A stretch of 64,000 bases of DNA, taken from positions 62,001 through 126,000 of the forward strand of contig NZ_JAKLTQ010000010.1 of assembly GCF_022012395.1 (NCBI RefSeq), read 5' to 3'. Made by a program: the position numbers and the translations under genes. Positions 8,614 through 17,374 of this stretch are shown here, piece after piece (position 1 is the first letter of the stretch; each line of letters starts with the position of its first letter). The notes under the pieces were generated by a model, which was given only the letters and a program-made list of their open reading frames with translations, was not told where the DNA came from and did not search any database. Source of the stretch: Arthrobacter hankyongi. GTDB lineage: Bacteria; Actinomycetota; Actinomycetes; Actinomycetales; Micrococcaceae.

Positions 8614-8643
8614 CAGCCTGCAACCGAAAGGAGGGGGACCCGG

Positions 8644-9690
8644 ATGGTGTCGATTGCCGATGTTGCCTCCTTGGCCGGAGTGAGCCCCACCACGGTTTCC
8701 CATGCCATCAGCGGCAAGCGGAAGGTCAGCGACAAGGTCCGCCGGCGTGTGGAAGCTGCCATGGCAGAGCTGGGCTACCTGCCGCACCGTGCCGCGCAGA
8801 ACCTCGCCCTGGGCACCACGCGCATCATTGCGCTGCTCGTGCCCGATATCGGCAACGAGTTTTTCGCGGTGCTCGCCAAGGGAGCCGAAGAGATAGCCAG
8901 TTCGCGCGGCTACAACATCCTGCTGTGCAACACCGGATTTAACCACGAACGCGAGGTCCTCTACCTGGAGATGCTCCGGGGCAGGGCCGTGGACGGGGTT
9001 ATCTACGCCGCCGGGGCCGAGATGACGGGCCGGGAACTGACGCGCCTGCTCGGAGCCATCCCGCTGGTCCATGTGGACGAGGAGATCGAGGACTCCCAGA
9101 CCGTCGCGGTCGTCTCGGACAACACCGCCGGCGGACGCCTCGTGGCCGACCATCTGCTGGCTCACGGTCACCGCCGGGCCCTGATCCTGGCCGGGGAAGC
9201 CCATTTGATCAGCAGCACCCAGCGGGTGGAGGGTTTCCTGTCCGTCTGGAACCGGGCCGGCGGGTCGGCAGAAATCAGCCGCGGCACGATGACCATCGAG
9301 GGAGGAACCGCAGCCTTCCGGCAGCATAGCCGCGACATCCTGGACAAGGACATGACGGCTGTTTTCGCCATCAACGACCTGATGGCCCACGCAGCCATCC
9401 AGGAACTGCGCTCCCTCGGTCTGCGCGTCCCCGAGGACGTATCCGTTGTCGGGTTCGACGACATCTCCCTGGCCGCGCGTTCGCATCCGTCCATCACCTC
9501 CGTCCGTCAGGACATCACGGGACTGGGAGCGGCCGCAGTCGAAGTCCTCCTGGATTCGCTCGAGCACAAATCAGCGATGGAGCCCCACCGGGAAGTCCTG
9601 CCCGTCACGCTGGTCATGCGGGAATCGTCCGGCCGGTCACGCACCGGGCCCGGCACCGTGGCAGCGGCCGCCGGAACCGCCGACGCCTGA
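8644..9690 (+). CDS. LacI-family transcriptional regulator
   Basis: 348 residues. The helix-turn-helix SIADVASLAGVSPTTVSHAISGKRKVS occupies residues 2-29, with the hinge helix at about 48-58 (PHRAAQNLALG). A periplasmic-binding-protein-like effector domain follows (IIALLVPDIGNEFFAVLAKGAEE; VVGFDDISLAARSHPSITSVRQ near the end). The ATG at 8644 is chosen because AAAGGAGG precedes it and the HTH starts immediately; longer frames to 8515 lack a site. It is divergent from the ABC/M24/kinase operon, and paired operators lie just upstream. It probably represses that operon and the lactonase gene until a sugar-like effector binds. Confidence 0.92.
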   Translation: MVSIADVASLAGVSPTTVSHAISGKRKVSDKVRRRVEAAMAELGYLPHRAAQNLALGTTRIIALLVPDIGNEFFAVLAKGAEEIASSRGYNILLCNTGFNHEREVLYLEMLRGRAVDGVIYAAGAEMTGRELTRLLGAIPLVHVDEEIEDSQTVAVVSDNTAGGRLVADHLLAHGHRRALILAGEAHLISSTQRVEGFLSVWNRAGGSAEISRGTMTIEGGTAAFRQHSRDILDKDMTAVFAINDLMAHAAIQELRSLGLRVPEDVSVVGFDDISLAARSHPSITSVRQDITGLGAAAVEVLLDSLEHKSAMEPHREVLPVTLVMRESSGRSRTGPGTVAAAAGTADA

Positions 9691-9750
9691 GCGTCATCCC
9701 CGGCGGTCCGCAGTCCGCCGTTCACCGCCGCCAACCATAGGAGAAAACCC

Positions 9751-10575
9751 GTGAGTGTAAAGATCCAGCACATCGTGACCGGGGAGCTGGAAAGCTCCCT
9801 GCCCGTGTCCCTGCTCAACGCGGGAGCGCACCCGGACCTGCCCGTGGAGGAACGGCGCCCCTTCGGCTGGCGCACCGACATCCGGCGCCGCAACGGCGAC
9901 ATCACCGAAGGCGTCATGGTGCCCGTTCCCGTCTGGCTGATCCAGGGAACCGACCAGGTGATCCTCGTCGATACCGGACTCGGGGACATCGACGAGGTCT
10001 CCGAGATGCAGAGCCGCTACGGCGTCGACTTCGTCGCCTCCCGCAGTGACGGCCAGGACCTCGTCCAGGGACTGTCCCGGCACGGGGTTACACCGGAGGA
10101 CGTCGACACCGTCATCCTCACCCACCTGCACTTCGACCACGTCGGCAACAACGAACTGTTCCCCAACGCCACCTTCATCGTCCAAAAGGACGAACTGCCC
10201 CAGGCCGAGGAACCCCCGTCCTTCTGCATGTTCTACTACCCCGAATACAGCTACAAGATCGACGCGGTCCGCGACCGGCTGCAGATCGTCGACGGAGACC
10301 ACCGCATCAACAATTCGGTCCGGCTGGTCAAGATCGGCGGCCACACCCCCGGCTGCATGGTCGTGATGGTCGAAACCGACGCCGGGACCGTGTGCCTGAC
10401 CAGCGACGTCATGTACAACTACCGGAACCTGGAACTCAACTGGCCCATGGGATCATTCTGGGACCTGCCCGAACTCATGAACGGATACGACCGCATCCGC
10501 AAAGAAGCGGACATCATCATCCCGGAACACGACTGGAAATTCCGCGAACTTTACCCCACCGGCGAAATCGGATAG
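9751..10575 (+). CDS. Metallo-beta-lactamase-fold hydrolase (AHL-lactonase-like)
   Basis: 274 residues starting at GTG 9751, with AGGAG nine bases upstream. The zinc-binding motif THLHFDHVG (residues about 126-134) is intact, VDTGLGD precedes it, GHTPGCMVV supplies the next His, TSDVMYN the bridging Asp, and IIPEHDW a final His. Overall it resembles the N-acyl-homoserine lactonase family (AiiA/AttM), whose members also open sugar lactones. It sits 60 bp after the LacI gene, so the substrate may be a lactone in the same pathway rather than a quorum signal. Both readings are inference. Confidence 0.85.
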   Translation: MSVKIQHIVTGELESSLPVSLLNAGAHPDLPVEERRPFGWRTDIRRRNGDITEGVMVPVPVWLIQGTDQVILVDTGLGDIDEVSEMQSRYGVDFVASRSDGQDLVQGLSRHGVTPEDVDTVILTHLHFDHVGNNELFPNATFIVQKDELPQAEEPPSFCMFYYPEYSYKIDAVRDRLQIVDGDHRINNSVRLVKIGGHTPGCMVVMVETDAGTVCLTSDVMYNYRNLELNWPMGSFWDLPELMNGYDRIRKEADIIIPEHDWKFRELYPTGEIG

Positions 10576-10604
10576 CAGCCGCTCCACCCCGCGGATTACT
10601 GGGA

Positions 10605-10640
10605 CTGCCCGCAATAGTATGCGCATGCGAATGCGGGCAG
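10605..10640 (+). terminator. Hairpin after the lactonase gene
   Basis: A perfect 9-bp inverted repeat, CTGCCCGCA (10605-10613) and TGCGGGCAG (10632-10640), begins 30 nt after the lactonase stop. There is no T-run. It lies between convergent genes and could serve both. Confidence 0.45.
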
Positions 10641-10663
10641 GTCCAGACCCCGGGGAATTACTG

Positions 10664-10681
10664 TCATATGCGCCGTTATCG
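10664..10681 (+). repeat. Recurrent intergenic motif, copy B
   Basis: TCATATGCGCCGTTATCG, preceded by GGGGAATTAC. It matches copy A over about 30 bp with small indels. It lies between convergent genes, at the left edge of the nuclease-rich island. Confidence 0.6.
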
Positions 10682-10848
10682 TTTGAGAGCCGCTGCCGTT
10701 GTTCTGACCTGCGTTGACCACGAGCCCCATCCCCAGCGCTGTTCCTAAGCGGTAATGCTATGGAAGGTGATTGGCAGGCAGCCGAGGTGCAATGATGCCT
10801 GTTTAGTGCCGGGCGGGTCGAGCATGGATGGAAATGCCTGTAGCGGTA

Positions 10849-11850
10849 CTAATGTCCGCCAGCTTCTTCCGGGTCCTCGCCGAAAGCTTCTCCCCTTCCC
10901 TTTTTCAGTCGAAGTTTGCCGGCGCTGATCGCCCGGTGAATCTGGTTTGCAGTCCGGTATTTGGCGGCATCGAATTGGCCTTCCACCAGGTCTCTCATGA
11001 ACCGGAACCGGGTGCGGGACCAGAGCGTGATGACCTGTTCGAAGCCAAACGCCGGGAAACCGGATTCGTCGGTGGGATCGGGGGATCCGCTGGGGTCTCC
11101 TCCGAGCGATTGCAGAAGTCCCCGAAGCTCCCGCATATCCTGGGCCGAAGAGCGAAGACGCCGGACCGCGCGTTCTGCTTCCTTGGCTTGATCGGGGGCT
11201 GCTTTCGACACTTTCACTACGAACCCCTCAAGGGCACTAGCGGATTCGATATCCGTCAGGTCGCGCACTTCGTCCATGAGACGCAGGTGCTCACTGGAGC
11301 TCGGTTCCCAGCCGAAGTGCCCGGTCCTGACATACCAGGCGAAGTCGCGGGTCAATTGGGCATGCTTTTCGGTTGCGGTCCGAAGCTGGCGCCCTACGGT
11401 CAGGAGCCTGACGGCATCCCATCCGCTTTCACCGTACGTGGCTTCCAGGATCATTCCGGTCATTGGCATGACCGCCGGCCCGTTCTCGGCAAGCTCAGCC
11501 TCCATGCTTGCCCGGTCATCACTCCATTGGCTCGGCGCATCCAGCCCGGCTACCCAGTCAATAACATCAATGGCTCGGGGGCGAAGCACCTGCTCCTCCC
11601 CGGTGTTGGAGGCAGGAACCGGGGACATCGGCTTGGTGACGTCGAAAAGGATCGCGACGGGTGGGACACGCAGCGCCCGGGAAATGGCCAGAAGCTCGGT
11701 AACAGTGAGGTCATCACGGCGGCCGTTCTCGATGTTCGCAATGACCGACCGGGACATCCCCGTATCCTCTGCCAGTTCTTGCGCCGACAGCCCTTCCCGC
11801 TTGCGGAATGCAGCAATCCGGCGCCCTACACCCTGCACTTTTTGTGTCAT
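10849..11850 (-). CDS. XRE-type helix-turn-helix regulator with long C-terminal domain
   Basis: 333 residues. An N-terminal XRE HTH (about residues 8-63: GRRIAAFRKREGLSAQELAEDTGMSRSVIANIENGRR) is followed by about 260 residues without a recognised domain. The middle has a charged helical stretch (APDQAKEAERAVRRLRSSAQDMRELRGLLQSL) and the C-terminus is Glu/Lys-rich. The first ATG coincides with an inverted repeat, TTGTGTCATGAAAACACAA, so the protein probably represses itself. It is divergent from the gene at 11983, with which it shares the 130-bp AT-rich promoter region. The pairing suggests a regulator/effector unit, but no effector fold is certain. Confidence 0.8.
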   Translation of the reverse strand: MTQKVQGVGRRIAAFRKREGLSAQELAEDTGMSRSVIANIENGRRDDLTVTELLAISRALRVPPVAILFDVTKPMSPVPASNTGEEQVLRPRAIDVIDWVAGLDAPSQWSDDRASMEAELAENGPAVMPMTGMILEATYGESGWDAVRLLTVGRQLRTATEKHAQLTRDFAWYVRTGHFGWEPSSSEHLRLMDEVRDLTDIESASALEGFVVKVSKAAPDQAKEAERAVRRLRSSAQDMRELRGLLQSLGGDPSGSPDPTDESGFPAFGFEQVITLWSRTRFRFMRDLVEGQFDAAKYRTANQIHRAISAGKLRLKKGRGEAFGEDPEEAGGH

Positions 11851-11891
11851 GAAAACACAATATACCAGCTTTTGTGTCTAAATATACACAA
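11842..11891. promoter_or_regulatory. Two inverted-repeat operators at the XRE divergent promoter
   Basis: TTGTGTCATGAAAACACAA (11842-11860) spans the XRE start codon, and TTGTGTCTAAATATACACAA (11872-11891) lies 30 bp further on. They share the half-site TTGTGT. Both sit in a marked AT-rich dip, consistent with divergent promoters under autoregulation. Confidence 0.7.
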
Positions 11892-11982
11892 TATGCTAGA
11901 GTGCTCCAGTGAAGTGCTGGGAAGCAGGAAGGGCAAGGATCGTGCACGGCGAAGGTCCGCACGTATCGCATCGTGCAGGTAA

Positions 11983-12582
11983 GTGGAGGGCATGAAGGAC
12001 AGGATTGCCGCCCCCGGGGCCATAGGTGCCTGGGGAGATGAAAGCATGCGGACCAGCAAAGTCTCTGAGCCCATGTACCTGCTGGGAGCAGCTCTGGCAG
12101 ATGAGGCAACGGCCGCCGAAGCCCGCGAGGCTATGCGCATGATCCATAGGTCCGGCCCGAAACTGCACTGGAGGGACCTCGACCACAAGGCCAAGCTTCA
12201 GTCCGTCGAGACCATAGCCTCGTTGAGTCTGGACCACCTCGTGGTCGTCGCCACTCCCTTGGACCCAAAACGGCAGGAGCGCGCTCGTGCCAAGTGCATC
12301 GAACGGCTTTGCTGGGAGGTCGAAGACCTGGGAGGATCACAGGTGATCCTCGAGGCTCGCACACCATCCCTAAATGCCCGCGATCGCAATCTGATTCCGA
12401 AACTGCGCGGCAAGAGTGCCTTGCCGGTGAATCTGCGCGTTGACTGGCTGCGCGGGTCGGAGGATCCCATGCTTTGGGTCGCTGACCAGGTGCTCGGCGC
12501 TTACGGAGATGCCGAGACAGGAGATGAGCGGTACATGTCAGTCATCATCCAGGATGTCCTGGTGTCACGCATAAAGCTCTAG
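11983..12582 (+). CDS. Hypothetical protein, possibly DUF3800-like
   Basis: 199 residues from GTG 11983; an ATG three codons on is also possible, with GGAGGG close by. The N-terminal GAWGDESMR followed by EPMYLLGAALAD resembles the D-E-S-G opening of DUF3800 proteins, an RNase H-like fold often found near mobile or defence genes. KLHWRDLD and HLVVVATPLDPKRQ follow. The later acidic residues expected of the fold (WVADQVLGAYGDAETGDERYM) are plausible but unproven. It is divergent from the XRE regulator, whose operators would also control it. No toxin or antitoxin role can be read directly. Confidence 0.6.
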   Translation: MEGMKDRIAAPGAIGAWGDESMRTSKVSEPMYLLGAALADEATAAEAREAMRMIHRSGPKLHWRDLDHKAKLQSVETIASLSLDHLVVVATPLDPKRQERARAKCIERLCWEVEDLGGSQVILEARTPSLNARDRNLIPKLRGKSALPVNLRVDWLRGSEDPMLWVADQVLGAYGDAETGDERYMSVIIQDVLVSRIKL

Positions 12583-12591
12583 GCAGCGCGA

Positions 12592-12630
12592 AGGCCAGGT
12601 CCCGTCATTACCGCGCGGGGGTCCTGGCCT
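12592..12630 (+). terminator. Hairpin downstream of the DUF3800-like gene
   Basis: AGGCCAGG (12592-12599) pairs with CCTGGCCT (12623-12630), starting 9 nt after the stop. The sequence after it, CACTTCTTCC, is pyrimidine-rich but has no long T-run. Confidence 0.5.
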
Positions 12631-13172
12631 CACTTCTTCCATCCCGCAGGAAGGAAGCTCGGTAGTAAGCATAGATGTCTGCCATCCAAATAGCAATCCT
12701 TCCGGTAACAGGCCCTGCTTGAGGCCGTTCCGTAAAGCCGCATTTCTACACCGGACGTTGATGGACGGCCGCCCGTCCATAATCGGATACCCAACTCGAT
12801 GGAATAGCTTCGAGCCCCCGGGTGGTGGAGGGCACCTGGTGCGCCTTCCACGGGCAACTGGGGGAACGAGCGCCAGACATATGCGCGGTTACCAGCGAGG
12901 CTGCAGGCTTACACTGTAGCTTTTCTGTCCAGCAGACATGAGCTACGGGAGTTCGCTGCAGCATCTGGACGGCGCCGGCGCCTTGTCCTGCCAGCCTAAC
13001 CCGATGGCACGGCGCTTCGGATGCCGTAGCGGCATGATCCGCCATCCCACCGCCGGTCGAGTTGGCCTGACCGATGTGCTTTTGCGGCAGGTTACGCGGC
13101 GGACCGGAGCCTGCTGCGGCACCCGATAACCTGACAGGAACGGCCGGAGGGCCGGGGTGAAGGAGACGGGGA
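12631..13172. other. Gene-free stretch with repeat copy D
   Basis: About 540 bp hold no frame with a credible ribosome-binding site or coding bias. The overlapping short minus-strand frames here appear to be noise. The only recognisable element is motif copy D. Confidence 0.5.
12878..12898 (+). repeat. Recurrent intergenic motif, copy D
   Basis: ACATATGCGCGGTTACCAGC, then G. It is a slightly diverged copy lying between the DUF3800-like gene and the glycosylase gene. Confidence 0.55.
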
Positions 13173-13709
13173 ATGAACAGGCAGGGCCTGCCGGACCGGG
13201 TGGTGATGGGGCTGCCGGTCCTGGTGTGCGGGGACTACCCGGATGGTGCGAGCCTGGAGGCGGGCCACTACTACGCCGACGGCGGCAACAGGTTCTGGGA
13301 CCTGCTCTACGATTCGGGCCTGACCACCGAGGCGCTGGGCTGGGAGGATGACGGGGTTCTTCCGGAGCTGGGGATCGGCCTGACCGACCTGAACAAAGCC
13401 GACGCACACGGCGCCGGCCACGTGCGCCTGGCTGCCCTGGTACGGGCGGGCCGGCCCGGGTGCGTGGCCTTCAACGGCAGGAACGTTGCCGAAGACTTCA
13501 TCCGCCAGGCAGGCACCGGCCGGCGGGTCGAGATGGGCCTGCAGGACTGGGGCATTGCCGGGGCCAGGGTGTACGTTCTGCCCGGCAGCTCGGGTGCGGA
13601 CACCCACACGCGCCTGGTCGGCAGGGACGGGCTGGTGCTGGACCGGCCCGGGTGGTGGGCCCGGCTGGCAGAGCATCTGGGCAGGCGCAGCGACGGACAA
13701 CGGGAGTAA
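13173..13709 (+). CDS. MUG-type mismatch uracil/thymine DNA glycosylase-like protein
   Basis: 178 residues, the normal size of the MUG family; GAAGGAGACGGGGA precedes the ATG. Family landmarks are GHYYADGGNRFWDLLYDSG (residues 31-49), which matches the GxxF..pgNrFWp.L..SG core, GIGLTDLNK, VAFNGRN, and a late LPGSSGAD at the position of the NPSG loop. MUG enzymes remove U or T from G mismatches. Here the first catalytic motif, normally G-x-N-P, reads GDYPDG, so the usual Asn is replaced and activity may differ. It stands alone within the nuclease-rich region, followed by a convergent NERD gene. Confidence 0.7.
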   Translation: MNRQGLPDRVVMGLPVLVCGDYPDGASLEAGHYYADGGNRFWDLLYDSGLTTEALGWEDDGVLPELGIGLTDLNKADAHGAGHVRLAALVRAGRPGCVAFNGRNVAEDFIRQAGTGRRVEMGLQDWGIAGARVYVLPGSSGADTHTRLVGRDGLVLDRPGWWARLAEHLGRRSDGQRE

Positions 13710-13781
13710 TCCGCCCGGCATCGACAGCAACGGCCGGCCGCGGGAGGCGGCCTGGAAAACCCGGCTGGCCGGTTCCTGCCG

Positions 13782-14657
13782 TCAGGGTGCAAAAACGGTC
13801 AGGAGCACGGTGGCTGCTGCCGGGATCAGTGTGGCCAGCAAGGCGGCCAGGGCGCCCAGAGCCCAGGCGATGCGCCGGCGCCGGGCCGAATCCACCAGCT
13901 GCTGCAGTCCGGCGAAGCCGCGGTGCAGGGCGGCGGTTTCGGCAGGGACAGGCGGGTTCCGGTGCCAGGTTCCCGGCAGGCAGGCCGCCGCACCGATCCG
14001 GGCCACCTGTACGGGGTCGAGGACGGGTTTGCGCCGGGTGAGCCAGCGCAGCAATTGCCGGTCCGTCACCACGGCCACCCCGGCCGGCTGTTCGCGGACC
14101 GTTAGGGTCTTGGCCCCAACAATGACCAGCACCCCGGTAACCGCAACCGGTTCACCGGCGGCGGCAGTCAGGAGCCTGGCTGCGCGGCTGGCCTCGTGTG
14201 CGGCGTTGGGGATGTGGCGCTGGCGGTGGCCGGCCACCATTAGCGTGTTGCCGGCGACCCAGACGGACTGGTTGGCATGGTTTTTGGTATTGAGGGTAAA
14301 CACCCCGGCCGGACCGATCACTACATGGTCGATATCGGAGGTGCCGGCACCGACCGGCACGGCGTGCAGCACCGTCCAGTCCGGACCCAGCCGGGCCAGG
14401 ATTTTGCCGACCCGGATTTCTCCCAGCGCGCCCAGGTACCAGGGGCGGCTGTCCGGGCCAAGCGGATCAGCGCCGAAGACCCGTCCCAGCCGGGACTGGG
14501 GCCGGTCCCGTTCGTGGACGGCCAGCAGCTCGCTGATGACCGACTGCCCGGGTATCCGCTCCTGCAGCGGCGTACTCCCTCCGCTGGCATCCGCTTGAGG
14601 TCCTCCATCTCGACCCGCAAAGGCCGGGTCATCTCCCGGGGCAGGGTTGAAGGTCAT
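13782..14657 (-). CDS. NERD-domain (nuclease-related) protein with C-terminal membrane helix
   Basis: 291 residues. The NERD core spans about 75-170: GALGEIRVGKILARLG, then the active-site-like TSDIDHVVIGPAGVFTLNTKNH, where D, D and T-x-K correspond to the PD-(D/E)xK-type residues. Basic and aromatic residues follow (HANQSVWVAGNTL). Near the C-terminus a hydrophobic segment (ALGALAALLATLIPAAATVLLTVFA) predicts membrane anchoring. NERD proteins are thought to handle DNA, and many lie on plasmids or islands. It is transcribed singly toward the glycosylase gene. The N-terminal 60 residues are low in recognisable structure. Confidence 0.8.
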   Translation of the reverse strand: MTFNPAPGDDPAFAGRDGGPQADASGGSTPLQERIPGQSVISELLAVHERDRPQSRLGRVFGADPLGPDSRPWYLGALGEIRVGKILARLGPDWTVLHAVPVGAGTSDIDHVVIGPAGVFTLNTKNHANQSVWVAGNTLMVAGHRQRHIPNAAHEASRAARLLTAAAGEPVAVTGVLVIVGAKTLTVREQPAGVAVVTDRQLLRWLTRRKPVLDPVQVARIGAAACLPGTWHRNPPVPAETAALHRGFAGLQQLVDSARRRRIAWALGALAALLATLIPAAATVLLTVFAP

Positions 14658-14808
14658 CGATTGCCGCCTGATCGCTGATGCACACGACCGATCCTAGGCC
14701 AGCCTCAAGCACACCCCGCCGAACACGGTGCCGAAACCGAATCTCCGGCAGCGTTAGAGCCTTGGCGTTGGCATTCACCTGCCGGATCGGCAGACTAATC
14801 GGCGAGGG

Positions 14809-14833
14809 ACATATGTGCTGTTATCAGCGTTCC
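14809..14833 (+). repeat. Recurrent intergenic motif, copy C
   Basis: ACATATGTGCTGTTATCAGC, then GTTCC. It shares the GTTCC tail with copy A. It lies in the 270-bp gap between the NERD gene and the 814-residue gene, where nothing else was recognised. Confidence 0.6.
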
Positions 14834-14929
14834 TTACATCCTCCCGTACCTTCAATGGCGTGAGGGGCGGGAATAGAGGGGGCGTACAAGTGGCGGGGAT
14901 TGCCTAGTTTGGTGACGACCGATTCATGG

Positions 14930-17374
14930 TCAACGCTTCCGAGGCTGGCGTTTTTTCCTCTTGCCGCCGGGAGCTCGTGAAGTTGGCCTCCGTGCCGATG
15001 GTGGTACTGCCCTGGTTCTGCCTTCAGCCCGCCTCAGGCCTAAGGCGGTCACAGCTTCATCGAGTGCTGGGTCATCCTGCTCAGGCCCGTTCAGATAAAA
15101 CACGCCCATGACGTCGCCGTTCTCGTCGAGGTGGACGCCCAACGCTCGGTCTGCCTTGAGCTGATATTTCTTCAGACGCATGTACACGTCGAGACGCTCC
15201 AAGGACTCGTCGTGGCCGCCGGCCGATGCGCTGACAAAGAGTAGGGCGTGTCCCCAGTGGCCGACGAATTCCTGGACAACCGAGTGAAACCTACGATCCT
15301 GTCTGGCGTCGTTCACTATCTTGGAAACGTTTGCAGTGAGGGTTGCCTGTCCCTCGCCGGAGAGGTTGAGCAAATCGGCGCCGAACCGAAGCCAACCGGG
15401 TTTATGGTCCTCATCCAGAAACTCAACCAGCTCCTGAACTTGGGAAGCGTCGCGGCGCTGAGGCTTGGGAGCCGGCGTAGTCGAAGTACCGTCAGTGTAG
15501 TAAGCCCAGGCATCGAGAGGGTCCGTAAAAGTTCCTACGCGGCTTGGCTTCTGGCTACGGTAGCGCGCCCGGTCCTTGCCGGAGGGGCGTCCGGACAACG
15601 GGTATCGGGCGTGGATCTCGTCCGGGTCGGGTTCAAAGTACAAGCCGCCTTGGAGGAACCACATCAACAGGTCGAGTTCGTCTGACGCAACGAACAAGCG
15701 TGCGGTGGCGGGATCAGTTCGACGCCGCAGGTAGAGCAGGAACTGCGCGGGGAAATCCAGCAGTTCGCGGATGAGGATCAAATCATGCATGGATACAATC
15801 CACGGCATTGTCGGGCCTGTGAGGATTCCGCCCCGGACGAGGGTATCGGCAGCGATGGCCAAGGGCCCGAAGTCTTCCAAGCAGACAACGACTGTATGAA
15901 CTTCCCGGACCGTCGATAAATCCAGCCACTTGCCGTTGGCCCGCCATATTCCGCCGTTGGTAAGGATCAGCTCCTCAAGCCGCTGGGCCTGTTCCGTTGC
16001 GGCACCGATTGTTTTCCTGATGTCTTCGGTAACGCGCTGGACATTTCCGGTTCGCGCTTTCTCGGACAAGGCCCCGGCTTTGACCTCCAGGCACACTGCC
16101 ACATCGTCGAGGACCAGAAGCCCGTCGCTTTCCACGAGCTGCCCTGCATTTTTGGGGTCGGTAGCATCTGCGGACAAGGTGCTGACGTCCGAGCCGGCAG
16201 GTGCGGTCAGGTACTTCAGGGATTCATAGGTGGGTGAGGCCAGCCCGAATAACTGTGCCAACTCTCTGGCTGCCAGTTTCTCGACCAGATTGTCCCGCTG
16301 CCGGCCGTAGCTCTGCCAAGAGTTTTGCTTGGTCCTGAGGCCCGCCTCGAGACGAGGCCTTACCATCTCGGCGCTGATGCCGGACTGGAGTATCGTGTGG
16401 TTCCCGTCGGCGTCTCGCAAAGCGGCGATCTGGCTTAAACTCGTCACCCCGTGGATCAGCTTAAGGATCTCTTGCGCGGGATCGGCAGTGGCAAAGGGCC
16501 TGCTAAACGTGCGGAGGATCTTGTCGATCTTCTCCACGGGTACGCTGCAGTAGTGGGTCAGGTCTCCGGCTGTGAAAGTTGATGATTCAGCGGGGCTGTT
16601 CAGGGCAGCGTGGAGTGATTTTGCAAGTTCCTCGCGTTCTTGTTCGGTCGGATCGGTCTTCGATTCCATCAGATCGTGGATCCGACCCAGCGAATGGCGC
16701 AACGGGTCAAGTGATTTCTGGTAACACTGCTGAATCGCTTCGGCCACCTGCTCGACGTCCGATAGATCGAAGCCAAACTCCCGGTTGAGAAGTATTTGGA
16801 TGCCGCTTGCTCCGAGAATCTCTCGGTTGATTACCCGGCTGACTCTTTCATAATGTCGCCCCCGGACGACGAGGTCATGGGATACCAACTGGCCGGCGAG
16901 ATCGCGCAACGGTCCAAGCTCAGGCTTATCTCGCATCGCCTTCGACAGCATTATTCCAACGAGCACTATGTCGCGGGCATGACGGGCCAGTTGGGAAACC
17001 AGCGCCTCCGTGGGCTTCTCCGGCTTGGTGTCCGGACTGAGACGCTGGCCCAGGCTGAGGGCCACTATGGCCACAACGTCAATCACAGCCGGAAGCTGTT
17101 CCGACTCACTTTCTCTGTAGTCATCAACTGTCATCGGAATTTCATGCCTGCGGACAAGCTCAATGACATTCAGCAGGTCCTGTCCGGCCAGTAGCCGGAC
17201 CATTGCCTCTACAGATTCCCCAACCACTATCGGTGCTTGGGCTATAAACTCCTCCCAAGAATCGGCGGGGGTGAAGTGTCCGGCCAACCTCTCCACCCGG
17301 GCCATGAATGCATCCGCACCGGCAGGTCCCGGGACAACGACCTGCCGTGGTTGTCTGGGTCCGTCTTGTGTCAT
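14930..17374 (-). CDS. 814-residue protein with PD-(D/E)xK-like domain, coupled to type ISP R-M
   Basis: No family was recognised over the full length. The N-terminal ~350 residues look mainly helical (ARVERLAGHF; LIELVRRHEIPMTVDDY; repeated hydrophobic heptads). Residues about 355-475 read like a restriction-endonuclease-like domain: ESDGLLVLDDVAVCLEVKAG, with candidate D417, D423/D424 and E430-x-K432, then ALSEKARTGN and a helix DIRKTIGAATEQAQRLEELI. The last ~20 residues are strongly basic (GGKRKKRQPRKR). Its ATG overlaps the stop of the upstream restriction-modification gene as ATGA, so the two are made together and probably act together. GC-rich but less codon-biased than the catabolic operons, consistent with transfer. 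It could be a nuclease, a regulator of R-M, or an independent defence gene. Confidence 0.75.
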   Translation of the reverse strand: MTQDGPRQPRQVVVPGPAGADAFMARVERLAGHFTPADSWEEFIAQAPIVVGESVEAMVRLLAGQDLLNVIELVRRHEIPMTVDDYRESESEQLPAVIDVVAIVALSLGQRLSPDTKPEKPTEALVSQLARHARDIVLVGIMLSKAMRDKPELGPLRDLAGQLVSHDLVVRGRHYERVSRVINREILGASGIQILLNREFGFDLSDVEQVAEAIQQCYQKSLDPLRHSLGRIHDLMESKTDPTEQEREELAKSLHAALNSPAESSTFTAGDLTHYCSVPVEKIDKILRTFSRPFATADPAQEILKLIHGVTSLSQIAALRDADGNHTILQSGISAEMVRPRLEAGLRTKQNSWQSYGRQRDNLVEKLAARELAQLFGLASPTYESLKYLTAPAGSDVSTLSADATDPKNAGQLVESDGLLVLDDVAVCLEVKAGALSEKARTGNVQRVTEDIRKTIGAATEQAQRLEELILTNGGIWRANGKWLDLSTVREVHTVVVCLEDFGPLAIAADTLVRGGILTGPTMPWIVSMHDLILIRELLDFPAQFLLYLRRRTDPATARLFVASDELDLLMWFLQGGLYFEPDPDEIHARYPLSGRPSGKDRARYRSQKPSRVGTFTDPLDAWAYYTDGTSTTPAPKPQRRDASQVQELVEFLDEDHKPGWLRFGADLLNLSGEGQATLTANVSKIVNDARQDRRFHSVVQEFVGHWGHALLFVSASAGGHDESLERLDVYMRLKKYQLKADRALGVHLDENGDVMGVFYLNGPEQDDPALDEAVTALGLRRAEGRTRAVPPSARRPTSRAPGGKRKKRQPRKR

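Noticed and set aside
9751-10575. Quorum-quenching role for the lactonase
   Set aside because: The fold fits, but its place beside the LacI-controlled catabolic operon makes a metabolic lactone at least as likely, so it was not claimed as a finding.
12746-13045. Short minus-strand frames before the glycosylase gene
   Set aside because: Several overlapping frames, none with a ribosome-binding site or coding bias.
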